A stretch of DNA of 64,000 nt, taken from assembly GCA_902373545.1 (NCBI GenBank), contig CABKMZ010000003.1:1-64000 (forward strand), written 5' to 3'. Origin of the DNA: an uncultured Actinomyces sp. (lineage in GTDB: Bacteria; Actinomycetota; Actinomycetes; Actinomycetales; Actinomycetaceae). The translations under genes were made by a program, and so were the position numbers. The notes beneath the pieces were generated by a model, which worked only from the letters and a program-made list of their open reading frames with translations, was not told the origin of the DNA and ran no database searches. Of the stretch, positions 37,097 through 44,940 are shown in pieces (position 1 is the stretch's first letter; each line of letters begins with the position of its first letter).

Positions 37097-37408
37097 ATGA
37101 CCGATCAGAAGGCTCTTGATGGTGCGCTACTCAAGGGAGCGACAACCATCGAGCAGTCGCAGAGCGACATTGAATCGACGCTGAAGAACCTGGAATCGAA
37201 GCTGTCGGGTATCGGCAGTTCGTGGCAGGGCGAAGCGGCTGTCGCATTCCAGAACGTCATGGCGGAGTGGCAGACCGAGGCCGGCAAGGTTACGTCGGCT
37301 CTCACCGAGCTGCACACCGCGCTGCGTTCGTCCGACTCTGCGTCGCAGGCTAACGAGGCCGAGCAGTCGGCCGCGCTGAACAAGTACAAAGTCCGCTACG
37401 GTCTGTAG
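37097..37408 (+). CDS. WXG100-family (ESAT-6-like) protein 1
   Basis: A 103-residue all-helical protein without a signal peptide. The WXG turn is W43-Q-G, between two amphipathic helices, which is the WXG100 plan. These proteins form helical hairpin dimers secreted by type VII systems. The frame is open further upstream, but ATG 37097 has a strong GGGAGGAA site and puts the WXG motif at the usual place. A second WXG100 gene follows after 25 nt, so the pair probably forms a heterodimer. Confidence 0.92.
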   Translation: MTDQKALDGALLKGATTIEQSQSDIESTLKNLESKLSGIGSSWQGEAAVAFQNVMAEWQTEAGKVTSALTELHTALRSSDSASQANEAEQSAALNKYKVRYGL

Positions 37409-37433
37409 TCGAGACTAGGAAAGGGATACTGTC

Positions 37434-37724
37434 ATGGCTGACATTCTTTACAACTACGGCCAGATCGATCAGGCTGTCGCCGACATGCGGGCCGGTGTCA
37501 ACAAACTGAATACGAAGCTGGAGGACATGGACTCCGAGCTCAAGCAGCTGCAGAGTTCGTGGGATGGCCAGGCGAAGCGCGCCTACGACGCGTCCAAGGC
37601 AAAATGGACCGAGGGTATGGACGGCATCGTCGAAATCCTCACCGGTGTCGCCGCTGCGGTTGCGGAAGCCCGCCAGTCTGCTCAGGCTACCGATGCTCGT
37701 AACGCTGATGGCTTCGGCTCCTGA
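37434..37724 (+). CDS. WXG100-family (ESAT-6-like) protein 2
   Basis: A 96-residue helical protein with the WXG turn at W43-D-G (SSWDGQAKRAY). The length and motif position match protein 1, as expected of a co-expressed EsxA/EsxB-type pair. A GAAAGGG site precedes the ATG. The tail is Ala/Asp-rich and I do not see a clear YxxxD/E export signal. A strong hairpin 13 nt after the stop closes the transcript, so these small proteins are likely made at higher level than the Gly-rich gene beyond it. Confidence 0.93.
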   Translation: MADILYNYGQIDQAVADMRAGVNKLNTKLEDMDSELKQLQSSWDGQAKRAYDASKAKWTEGMDGIVEILTGVAAAVAEARQSAQATDARNADGFGS

Positions 37725-37736
37725 TTCCGCCTGATT

Positions 37737-37774
37737 GCCGCGGGGAGGGGACCGAGGGGTCCCCTCCCCGCGGC
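37737..37774 (+). terminator. Terminator hairpin after the WXG100 pair
   Basis: A perfect 17-bp stem (37737-37753 with 37758-37774) closes a 4-nt loop. It separates the WXG100 pair from the Gly-rich gene at 37840. Confidence 0.85.
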
Positions 37775-37839
37775 GATTGTCTATCGGGGGCCGGTGCTCC
37801 CATTGTTTGTGTATTGCTGACTGCAAGTGAGGTTGCGTC

Positions 37840-39387
37840 GTGGTTGAATCGCCGAAGTATGAGCGCTTGAAGGCAGTCATCGGATTGACTGCGAGGCCCC
37901 TGGCATCCGAGGACTATGAGGAAGATGGGCGTGCGAGTACGGCTCGTACGGAGGTTGAGGACGCGAAGGGAACCTCCGAAGACTTTGTGGTTGACCTGAG
38001 CGTCGGCGAGTCGCAGACCAAGACTGGTGCAGACAGTTGGCTATCGTCGTTCATCGAATCCGCGAAAACACACCAAGGAAAGATCACGACGGCTAAGGCA
38101 CACCATCTGGCGGTCCGTGAGTCGATGTCGACTGCGGTGACCGACGGTGAGCAGTTGAGTCCTGTCTTGCTGAGCGAGTCGGATGTTGCAGCCAGTCAGC
38201 AAAATCCGCCCCTGAGGCTTACGAGCGCCGATGGTAAGACGGTCGAGTACACGGAACCCACGGCTTACTTGACGGCTCTGGAACAGCAGAAGAACGACAA
38301 GCGGGAAGCTGAAGCGCAGACGATTCTCGATAAGCTCAATCAGGAAGCCGATTCACACGTCAGCGAATTCCAACATCAAAAGGACGACTACGTTCCTGAC
38401 GCGTGGAAGCCGCGGGGCGAAGGCGATGCGGGATCAGCCCCCAGCCCGAGTCCGGCGTCTTCTGGTGGGAGTCGTGGTCTTGTTCCGACGGTTCGTAGTG
38501 ACACGGGTGCGGGTGGTGGTGAGTGGACGTCTCCTGCTCCGGGGGAGCTTGGGAGTGCGTCGAATCCGATTAGTGATCCGGCTGATTTGGCTCGTTATGA
38601 TTTGACGACGACGCCGGTGAATCAGCGGATGACGCCGAATGGTCCTGTGGGTGGGCATATGCCTGCTGATGTGCTGAATGTGAATGATCCGGCGTGGCGT
38701 GCTGTTCCTTCTGCCGCGGGTGGTGGTGCGCGTATTGCTGGTGGTGTGTTGGTGGCTGGTTCTGCTGCTGGTGCTGCTGGTGCGGCGTTGTCTTATGGTG
38801 GTGGTTTTGCTGGGATTGGTGGGCTTGCTTCGGGTGCGTCTGGTTCTGCGTTGCGTGCTGTTGCTCCTGCCGGTGGTGTGTTGCGTCCTTCTGCGCTTCC
38901 TGGTGGGGGTGTAGCTGGGGCTGTTGGTGGTGCTGGCCGCGGCGGTGGTGTTGGTGTGGTTGGTCGTGGTGGTGTGGCGCCGGTGGGTTCTGGCGGTGCT
39001 GGTTCTGCTGGTGGTCGTGGTGCGACTGGTGGTGTCGCTGGTCGTGGTGGTGTGAGCGCTGCGGGTCGTGGCGCTTCCGGTGCTGGTGCGGTTGGTCGTG
39101 GTGGTGTGGCGCCGGTGGGTTCTGGCGCCTCTGGTACTGCTGGCGGTCGTGGCGGTGTCGCTGGCCGTGGCGGTGTCGCTGGTGGTCGTGGTGCTTCCGG
39201 TGCTGGTGCGGTTGGTCGTGGCGGTGTTGGGGATCGTCGTGAGAAGAAGGGGCAGGTGCGGCGTCGTGCGTATGATGTGGTGCGTGTGGATGCCTTGGAG
39301 GAGCGTGGTGCTCAGATGATGGGTGGTGCTGCTGGTAGTGCTGATCAGCTCAAGCCGATTGCTCGTGATGCTGATGCTGACTGGTGA
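37840..39387 (+). CDS. Gly-rich repeat protein, candidate type VII substrate
   Basis: A 515-residue protein without a signal peptide. Residues 1-200 are hydrophilic and largely helical; 200-280 are Ser/Pro/Gly-rich; 290-345 form a hydrophobic Ala/Gly stretch; about 345-465 are repeats of GRGGVAPVGSG and GRGASGAGAV type; the tail is charged and ends in Trp. The repeat half uses GGT and GCT codons heavily, unlike neighbouring genes, which prefer GGC and GCC. The GTG start has AAGTGAGG upstream. Position next to the WXG100 pair and the helix-plus-Gly-rich plan recall large ESX substrates, but I recognise no named family. Confidence 0.6.
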   Translation: MVESPKYERLKAVIGLTARPLASEDYEEDGRASTARTEVEDAKGTSEDFVVDLSVGESQTKTGADSWLSSFIESAKTHQGKITTAKAHHLAVRESMSTAVTDGEQLSPVLLSESDVAASQQNPPLRLTSADGKTVEYTEPTAYLTALEQQKNDKREAEAQTILDKLNQEADSHVSEFQHQKDDYVPDAWKPRGEGDAGSAPSPSPASSGGSRGLVPTVRSDTGAGGGEWTSPAPGELGSASNPISDPADLARYDLTTTPVNQRMTPNGPVGGHMPADVLNVNDPAWRAVPSAAGGGARIAGGVLVAGSAAGAAGAALSYGGGFAGIGGLASGASGSALRAVAPAGGVLRPSALPGGGVAGAVGGAGRGGGVGVVGRGGVAPVGSGGAGSAGGRGATGGVAGRGGVSAAGRGASGAGAVGRGGVAPVGSGASGTAGGRGGVAGRGGVAGGRGASGAGAVGRGGVGDRREKKGQVRRRAYDVVRVDALEERGAQMMGGAAGSADQLKPIARDADADW

Positions 39388-39408
39388 GTGGTGGTTGGTT
39401 CAGTGATG

Positions 39409-39443
39409 GCGGGGGCCGCACCCTTGATGGGTGCGGCCCCCGC
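39409..39443. terminator. Terminator between convergent genes
   Basis: A perfect 15-bp GC stem (39409-39423 with 39429-39443) with loop TTGAT, followed by TTGTT. It lies between the Gly-rich gene and the convergent secreted-protein gene and could serve both strands. Confidence 0.85.
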
Positions 39444-39454
39444 TTGTTGGTGTG

Positions 39455-40393
39455 TTAGCTTGTGCGGCGCCGTGCCCAGGTGATTCCCACCGCGGCGGCT
39501 AGGAGGAGGAGTGCGGCTCCCACGCCCACGGCGATGATGAGGCCGCGCGAAGAGGTAGACGAGGACTCGGAAGTGGCGTCCGCGCTGGTGTCCGAGGCTG
39601 GCTCGTCGGCCTGTGTGGGGGTGATGGTGAAGGGGTTGGCGGGCACTGTCAGGTCGGTGAAGGGCCCGACGGTCGCGTGGTCTCCGTCGTAAAATGCTTG
39701 TTCGGCTGTGCCTGTCATGAGGGGGTCGTCGGTGGTGGGGATCGTCGCCCCTTCTTCGGTGTTCCACTTGCAGGTGGTCATGTGGACGTTGCCCGATAGG
39801 GGGGCGTCGAGTTTGGTGTAGGAGGGGTCGGCATTGCATTGGGTGTTCACGATCGCCGAGAACCTGTATTCAAAATCCGTGAAGTGCACGGTTTCGAAGG
39901 ATGAGGCGATCTGGTGGAGGTAGACCATGGGGGCGCGCGCCGTGATCGTTCCGTCCTCATCGAGGGAGTAGAAGGCGTGGCGCGCATCGTTGGCATAATG
40001 GGCCGTGAGGACGCAGATACCCATGTCGTAGTCGACTGTGCTGTGGTAGTTGGGGGCGCTTCCCGACCAGAACGTGTTCGCCAGCATCGTGCACTCATCG
40101 AGCGTGATCTTTGGACTGGGATACTTGCTGCGCAGCCTGATTTGCAGTTCGCTGACGTGGACTCGCTCTCCCACTCCCATGTCATTGCTGGCACTAGGCG
40201 CAAGGCTCGCCGCCATCTTGATCTCGTGGCCCGGCAAGAGCGGCAGCTCAGGAGCTTGGCTGACGGGGCTCGGGGGCACAGGAACGGGAGTGTCCGCGGC
40301 ATCACTGGGCGAGGAAACCCCAACCACACAACACGCGGCCGCAGCCACGCACGCCAGCGCGCGTCTCATGTGTGTGCGTCGCGTTGTCGCCAT
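39455..40393 (-). CDS. Secreted, C-terminally anchored protein, paralog 1
   Basis: A 312-residue protein with a signal peptide (about residues 1-33, with cleavage plausible near SDA-ADT), a Pro-rich spacer, an extracellular domain with several Cys, a Ser/Thr/Ala-rich stalk, and a C-terminal membrane segment (about 286-306) ending ARRRTS. AGGAGGATCA precedes the ATG. It is nearly identical to the gene just upstream (40428-41360), from the signal peptide's hydrophobic core to the end. I recognise no family. It shares an operon with a WXG-like helical protein beside the ESX genes, so a role at the same envelope machinery is plausible. Confidence 0.72.
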   Translation of the reverse strand: MATTRRTHMRRALACVAAAACCVVGVSSPSDAADTPVPVPPSPVSQAPELPLLPGHEIKMAASLAPSASNDMGVGERVHVSELQIRLRSKYPSPKITLDECTMLANTFWSGSAPNYHSTVDYDMGICVLTAHYANDARHAFYSLDEDGTITARAPMVYLHQIASSFETVHFTDFEYRFSAIVNTQCNADPSYTKLDAPLSGNVHMTTCKWNTEEGATIPTTDDPLMTGTAEQAFYDGDHATVGPFTDLTVPANPFTITPTQADEPASDTSADATSESSSTSSRGLIIAVGVGAALLLLAAAVGITWARRRTS

Positions 40394-40427
40394 TGATCCT
40401 CCTGTTGTGGTCAGCTCAAGGGATGGG

Positions 40428-41360
40428 TCAGCTTGTGCGGCGCCGCGCCCAGGTGATTCCCACCGCGGCGGCCAGGAGGAGGAGCGCGGCGCCCACGCCC
40501 ACTGCGATGACGAGGCCGCGCGAAGAAGCAGACGAGGACTCGGAAGCGGCGTCCGCGCTGGTGCCCGAGGCGGGCTCGTCGGCCTGTGTGGGGGTGATGG
40601 TGAAGGGGTTGGCGGGCACTGTCAGGTCAGTGAAGGGCCCGACGGTCGCGTGGTCTCCGTCGTAAAATGCTTGTTCGGCGGTGCCTGTCATGAGGGGGTC
40701 GTCGGTGGTGGGGATGGTGGCGCCCTTTTCGGTGTTCCACGTGCAGGTGGTCAAGTGGACGTTGCCCGATAGGGGGGCGTCGAGTTTGGTGTAGGAGGGG
40801 TCGGCGTTGCATTGGGTGTTCACGATCGCCGAGAACCAGTAGTCGAATCGTGTGAAGTGTACGGTTTCGAAGGATGAGGCGATCTGGTGGAGGTAGACCA
40901 TGGGGGCGCGCGCCGTGATCGTTCCGTCCTCATCGAGGGAGTAGAAGGCGTGGCGCGCATCGTTGGCATAATGGGCCGTGAGGACGCAGATACCCATGTC
41001 GTAGTCGACTGTGCTGTGGTAGTTGGGGGCGCTTCCCGACCAGAACGTGTTCGCCAGCATCGTGCACTCATCGAGCGTGATCTTTGGACTGGGATACTTG
41101 CTGCGCAGCCTGATTTGCAGTTCGCTGACGTGGACTCGCTCTCCCACTCCCATGTCATTGCTGGCACTAGGCGCAAGGCTCGCCGCCATCTTGATCTCGT
41201 GGCCCGGCAAGAGCGGCAGCTCAGGAGCTTGGCTGACGGGGCTCGGGGGCACAGGAACGGGAGTGTCCGCGGCATCACTGGGCGAGGAAACCCCAACCAC
41301 ACAACACGCAGCCGCAGCCACGCACGCCAGCGCGCGAAACAGGGCGGTCCTTGTCATCAT
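40428..41360 (-). CDS. Secreted, C-terminally anchored protein, paralog 2
   Basis: A 310-residue near copy of paralog 1. Protein differences cluster in the first ten residues, in a short central segment (TRFDYWF against TDFEYRF) and at scattered positions in the stalk. I set the start at ATG 41360 (MMTRTALF) because a GAGGAGGAG site lies just upstream; the open frame reaches 41396. It lies 34 bp upstream of paralog 1, with an offset of 973 bp between matching points. This is a recent tandem duplication, probably kept uniform by recombination. Confidence 0.72.
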   Translation of the reverse strand: MMTRTALFRALACVAAAACCVVGVSSPSDAADTPVPVPPSPVSQAPELPLLPGHEIKMAASLAPSASNDMGVGERVHVSELQIRLRSKYPSPKITLDECTMLANTFWSGSAPNYHSTVDYDMGICVLTAHYANDARHAFYSLDEDGTITARAPMVYLHQIASSFETVHFTRFDYWFSAIVNTQCNADPSYTKLDAPLSGNVHLTTCTWNTEKGATIPTTDDPLMTGTAEQAFYDGDHATVGPFTDLTVPANPFTITPTQADEPASGTSADAASESSSASSRGLVIAVGVGAALLLLAAAVGITWARRRTS

Positions 41361-41407
41361 CTCTCCTCCTCGATGTCGGCGGCAACCCTCATCCACGGTG
41401 ACCCTCT

Positions 41408-41860
41408 TTAGAGCATGGGCATGTTTCTGTGCGCGGAGATGTCATCTCCTGGGTTGTCTTTCCAGTGCTTCTTCATCGCCTCTGACTCATAGACCGAGTC
41501 GATTTTACTAATCTCAGCATCGAGACCAGCGATCGCCGCGTCTAGCTCACTCGCCGAGACCATGTCCGTATTCGAGATCTTCTCGAGGGCTACACTCAGG
41601 TTGTCGGCGACGCTCTGGGCGTTTTTCGCCATTTGCAGCAGGGCAGTGTGCTCGGCGTCGAGGTACTTCTTGTACGTGCTGCCAAAGGCTGCGGGGCCGG
41701 GCAGCGTGCCCCACTTGGCCTCGGTTTGGTGCTCCGACGCCCGCATGATATCCTCCGCGGCGCTGTTGAGCTGGTCGACGATACCGTCCCCTTCGCGTGT
41801 AATGAGGTCGATCCAGCCTTTCCACTGCGCCCGCGTAATCTCGAGGCGGTTGTCCTCCAT
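41408..41860 (-). CDS. WXG-like helical protein of the type VII locus
   Basis: A 150-residue, mostly helical protein without a signal peptide. A helix with RAQWKGW near the N-terminus and a turn KWGTLPGPAAFG at about residues 50-61 divide it into a helical hairpin resembling WXG100/ESX-type proteins but longer. The C-terminus is charged. The ATG is preceded by AAGGAGA. It is first in a minus-strand operon with two secreted paralogs, next to the ESX genes. Membership of the ESX/WXG superfamily is an inference from shape and position; I do not recognise the exact family. Confidence 0.55.
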   Translation of the reverse strand: MEDNRLEITRAQWKGWIDLITREGDGIVDQLNSAAEDIMRASEHQTEAKWGTLPGPAAFGSTYKKYLDAEHTALLQMAKNAQSVADNLSVALEKISNTDMVSASELDAAIAGLDAEISKIDSVYESEAMKKHWKDNPGDDISAHRNMPML

Positions 41861-41970
41861 GACCTGTCTCCTTCGAACAGCCTGACTGCTACCCGAGTTA
41901 GCCTAGCAGACGGTAAAACTGGGGTGCGGTGGTGTCTAACAGTGTGGGACACCCCGTTTGGCAGGCGGCA

Positions 41971-43536
41971 TCAGCCGATGATGGGCTGCTCCTCGGGCAT
42001 ACGGATGACGCGGGAACGCTCGCGCAGGGCCAGAGCGGCCGCCACCGTCATCGAACCGGTACGACCGGCAAACATGAGCGCAATCAGCACATACTTCGCG
42101 GCCACCGGCAGATTGGGTGTCACGCCCGTGGACAGGCCGACGGTGGCGAACGCGGAGACAGTCTCGAACAGGATGATGTCCAGCGAGTGATCCGTCATGG
42201 TCAACAGCAGGACCACGGAGATAGCGACCATCGCCAGGCCCAGCAGGGACACGGCAACCGCCAGGCGTACCGTCGAGGTGGGGATACGACGTCCGAAGGT
42301 CTCGATATCGCGGTCACCCCGGGCCTCGGCGATGACGGCGAGGACCAGCACCGCGAAGGTTGTGACCTTCACGCCGCCCGCCGTGGACGCCGAGCCGCCG
42401 CCGATCATCATGAGGATGTCCTGAACGAAGTGTGTCTGTGAGTGCATCGCCCCCACGTTTAACGCCGAAAGACCCGAAGAGCGCGAGTTCACGCCCGCGA
42501 GCATCGCGTTGAGGATCTTCGAGGGCGTGTCCACGGACCCCAGCGTCGCCGGGTTGTGCCATTCGGTGAGGGCCAGGGCGAGTGCGCCGATGAACGCAAG
42601 GATCAGGTAGGTGGACAGCGTCAGCTTCGTGTGCAGGCGCCAGCGTCGTGGCGCGCGCAGATTCTTCGCAACATCCATGATGACGGGGAAGCCGATAGCC
42701 CCCACCGTCGTGCCCAGGATGATGGGGACCAGCATCCACCAGTCGGTCACGTGCGGCTCAAGTCCGCCGGGCAGAATCACGAAGCCGGCGTTGTTGAACA
42801 CGGAGATGGCCATGAACACGGCGTCCCACACGGCGTGCGCGGGGTCGATGCCCATGGTGAGGAAACGCGGCAGGAACATGACCGCCAGGAGCGCCTGCAT
42901 GGTCAGCGAGGTCGCGATGACTGCCTTGAGCAGCGTGGAAATCTGGCCCATCGCTCCCGTCCCGGTCTCCTGGGTGGCGAGCATGCGCTGGGTGAGTCCC
43001 AGGTGTCGGGACACCGCGAAGCCGAGGATCGACGCCAGCGTCATGACGCCCAGGCCGCCGACGACGATGCCCGCCGCGATGACAGCCTGCCCGAAGGGGG
43101 ACCAATACGATGCTGTGTCCACCGTCGTGAGACCTGTCACGCAGACGGCTGATACGGCGGTAAAGAGCACGTCGACGAAGGGAGCGGACTCGTCAGAGGC
43201 GGAAGCGATCGGCAGCATGAGCAGCGCCGTGATGACGCCGATAATCAGCGCAAACGTGCTCAGGGCCAGTCGCGCCGGCGAGTACCGGGCCTGCCGGGAC
43301 AGCCACGCGCGCACGCGCTGCCCGTACGAGGTGGGCACCTGGGGGTGAGGGCCGCGGGGGCCGCCGGGGACCTGTCGGACGACGGGGGAGGGCTGGGGGC
43401 TGAGGGTTTCCTCTGAAATGGCGCGGGACGAGGCCGTGGCTCGTCCTCTCATCATGGACCGTGTGGCGCCGGGATTGGTGCGCAGCCGAGGGGTCTCAAC
43501 CCGAGGCTTGCGTCCCTTGCGTGCCGGTCTCATCAT
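41971..43536 (-). CDS. TrkH/KtrB-type potassium uptake protein
   Basis: A 521-residue membrane channel subunit. A basic, Pro-rich N-terminal extension of about 80 residues precedes four repeats of the MPM fold. Filter-region motifs include SAVCVTGLTTVD, NNAGF, SRSSGLSAL and FATVGLSTG, which is the usual set of Gly-containing filter loops. TrkH/KtrB proteins move K+ (sometimes with Na+) and need a cytosolic RCK partner such as TrkA/KtrA; none is in the window. AAGGAGAA precedes the paired ATG codons at 43536 and 43533. Confidence 0.9.
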   Translation of the reverse strand: MMRPARKGRKPRVETPRLRTNPGATRSMMRGRATASSRAISEETLSPQPSPVVRQVPGGPRGPHPQVPTSYGQRVRAWLSRQARYSPARLALSTFALIIGVITALLMLPIASASDESAPFVDVLFTAVSAVCVTGLTTVDTASYWSPFGQAVIAAGIVVGGLGVMTLASILGFAVSRHLGLTQRMLATQETGTGAMGQISTLLKAVIATSLTMQALLAVMFLPRFLTMGIDPAHAVWDAVFMAISVFNNAGFVILPGGLEPHVTDWWMLVPIILGTTVGAIGFPVIMDVAKNLRAPRRWRLHTKLTLSTYLILAFIGALALALTEWHNPATLGSVDTPSKILNAMLAGVNSRSSGLSALNVGAMHSQTHFVQDILMMIGGGSASTAGGVKVTTFAVLVLAVIAEARGDRDIETFGRRIPTSTVRLAVAVSLLGLAMVAISVVLLLTMTDHSLDIILFETVSAFATVGLSTGVTPNLPVAAKYVLIALMFAGRTGSMTVAAALALRERSRVIRMPEEQPIIG

Positions 43537-43673
43537 TTCTCCTTAACGACTCTGCAACAAAAGTGGATAAAGTTGCAGTTTCCATGCGGTTGGGCAGTAG
43601 TATATTTCGTGAGGCTACGTAAGCGGTGAACGAACGGGTTTAACGCGCCTCGCGAGCATCCTGGGAGTCATTA

Positions 43674-43892
43674 ATGGAACAGCAGTCGGCGCCGCGCTTT
43701 ATGACCGTCACGGAAGTGGCGGACATCATGCGCGTCTCTAAGATGACTGTGTACCGATTGATTCACAGCGGTGAAATGCCCGCGATTCGCGTCGGAAAGA
43801 GCTTCCGAGTGCCCGAGGCCGCGGTCGCCCAGATGATCCAGGCCGGTATGGCGGATCACTCCGGTGGCCAGGCTCGCGTCATTGGCGGGTAG
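43674..43892 (+). CDS. BldC-like MerR-type helix-turn-helix regulator
   Basis: A 72-residue DNA-binding protein with one winged helix-turn-helix of the excisionase/MerR class (FMTVTEVADIMRVSKMTVYR, then GEMPAIRVGKSFRV, residues about 9-48). Size and motif agree with actinobacterial BldC-type regulators, which bind direct repeats cooperatively. A TATATT box at 43601-43606 may be its -10. It is followed after 84 bp by the bS22-like gene, a frequent actinobacterial arrangement. No phage or integration genes are nearby, so a true excisionase is unlikely. Confidence 0.85.
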   Translation: MEQQSAPRFMTVTEVADIMRVSKMTVYRLIHSGEMPAIRVGKSFRVPEAAVAQMIQAGMADHSGGQARVIGG

Positions 43893-43976
43893 TATAGGCA
43901 CGATGTGCCCGCTCCGGGCACCCATCATCAACCAGCGGTAGTACCTCTGCCGCCCACACTACGAGGGAGGAACCCC

Positions 43977-44075
43977 ATGGGCTCCGTCATCAAGAAGCGC
44001 CGCAAGCGCATGGCGAAGAAGAAGCACCGCAAGCTCCTGCGCAAGACGCGTCACCAGCGTCGCAACAAGAAGTGA
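43977..44075 (+). CDS. Small Lys/Arg-rich ribosomal protein (bS22-like, AURKAIP1/COX24 domain)
   Basis: A 32-residue protein beginning MGSVIKKRRKRM and consisting largely of Lys, Arg and His. This matches the very short actinobacterial ribosomal protein found in mycobacterial ribosome structures as bS22, which carries the AURKAIP1/COX24 domain. A strong GGGAGGAA site (43965-43972) precedes the ATG, and a terminator follows 7 nt after the stop. It is easily missed because of its length. Confidence 0.88.
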   Translation: MGSVIKKRRKRMAKKKHRKLLRKTRHQRRNKK

Positions 44076-44082
44076 GCGAGCG

Positions 44083-44107
44083 GAGGCCCGACCATTGGTC
44101 GGGCCTC
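44083..44107 (+). terminator. Terminator after the bS22-like gene
   Basis: An 11-bp GC-rich perfect stem (44083-44093 with 44097-44107) with loop ATT, placed 7 nt past the stop codon. Confidence 0.8.
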
Positions 44108-44177
44108 TCGTGTATGTCGGGCCGGCCGCCGGTAGGTGAGGGTGCAGATGACCAGCTGCGCCGAGGCCTGTAGACCC

Positions 44178-44183
44178 TATACT
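44178..44183 (+). promoter_or_regulatory. -10 box TATACT, probably leaderless
   Basis: TATACT ends 8 nt before the ATG at 44192, and no Shine-Dalgarno site lies between. Transcription would start at or just before the codon. Confidence 0.6.
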
Positions 44184-44191
44184 TGGGCGTT

Positions 44192-44860
44192 ATGGACCGC
44201 ACCATTATTCACGTCATGCGCCACGGCGAAGTGGACAACCCCAACGGTGTTCTCTACGGGCGGCTGCCCGGATTTGGGCTCACGGAGCTGGGGCATCAGA
44301 TGGCCGCTCGCGCGGCCGACTACCTTCAGGAATCGGGTGCGGACATCGCTCGCGTCATTTCCTCGCCGCTCCTGCGTGCCCAGTTGACGGCCGCGCCGAC
44401 GGCCGCCGCCTACGGCCTGAGTATTGCCACCGATCCGCGCCTCATCGAGTCGGACAACGTCTTCGAGGGCCTTCCCGTCAACTCGAATCGCGCGATGCTG
44501 GCCAACCCCAAGTACTTCAAGTACTACTGCAACCCGCTGCGCCCCTCGTGGGGTGAGCCCTACCGTGACGTCGCCTCCCGCATGAGGGCGGCCCTGTCCT
44601 CGGCCCTGCGCGAGGCGCGCGGACGCGAAGCCCTGGTCGTCTCCCACCAGAACCCGATCGTCACGCTCACGCGTTTCGTCGACGGCCTGCCCTTGGCGCA
44701 CTCACCCAAGTCGCGCCACTGCTCGCTGGCCTCGATCACGTCGTTCATCTTCTCGGGCTCGACGCTCGTGGGCACCTCCTACGCGGAACCCGCGGCCGAC
44801 CTCGTCGCCCTGGCGCGCGACATGACGCCGGGAGACTCTGCCGCCGACCTGCGCCGCTGA
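44192..44860 (+). CDS. Histidine phosphatase superfamily protein
   Basis: A 222-residue cytosolic enzyme of the phosphoglycerate-mutase-like superfamily. The RHGE motif is at residues 10-13 with catalytic His11; SSPLLRAQLTA supplies the second Arg, and SHQNPI near residue 152 supplies the second active-site His. The substrate cannot be told from sequence. A TTG 9 nt earlier is in frame, but ATG 44192 fits both the motif position and the leaderless promoter. It is convergent with the PLDc_N-like gene across a shared terminator. Confidence 0.88.
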   Translation: MDRTIIHVMRHGEVDNPNGVLYGRLPGFGLTELGHQMAARAADYLQESGADIARVISSPLLRAQLTAAPTAAAYGLSIATDPRLIESDNVFEGLPVNSNRAMLANPKYFKYYCNPLRPSWGEPYRDVASRMRAALSSALREARGREALVVSHQNPIVTLTRFVDGLPLAHSPKSRHCSLASITSFIFSGSTLVGTSYAEPAADLVALARDMTPGDSAADLRR

Positions 44861-44888
44861 GGGCGCGCGGCGGACAATACCGCAGCGA

Positions 44889-44926
44889 GTGAAGCGGGCG
44901 ACCCGATCAAGGGTCGCCCGCTTCAC
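44889..44926. terminator. Bidirectional terminator
   Basis: A perfect 16-bp stem (44889-44904 with 44911-44926) with loop GATCAA lies between the convergent phosphatase and PLDc_N-like genes. Confidence 0.85.
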
Positions 44927-44940
44927 GTCACGCTCCTGCC

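Noticed and set aside
38694-39242. A Trp/Cys-rich frame (182 codons) inside the Gly-rich gene
   Set aside because: It is the +1 reading of GGT/GCT repeats. The Gly-rich frame has the start site, N-terminal domain and charged tail.
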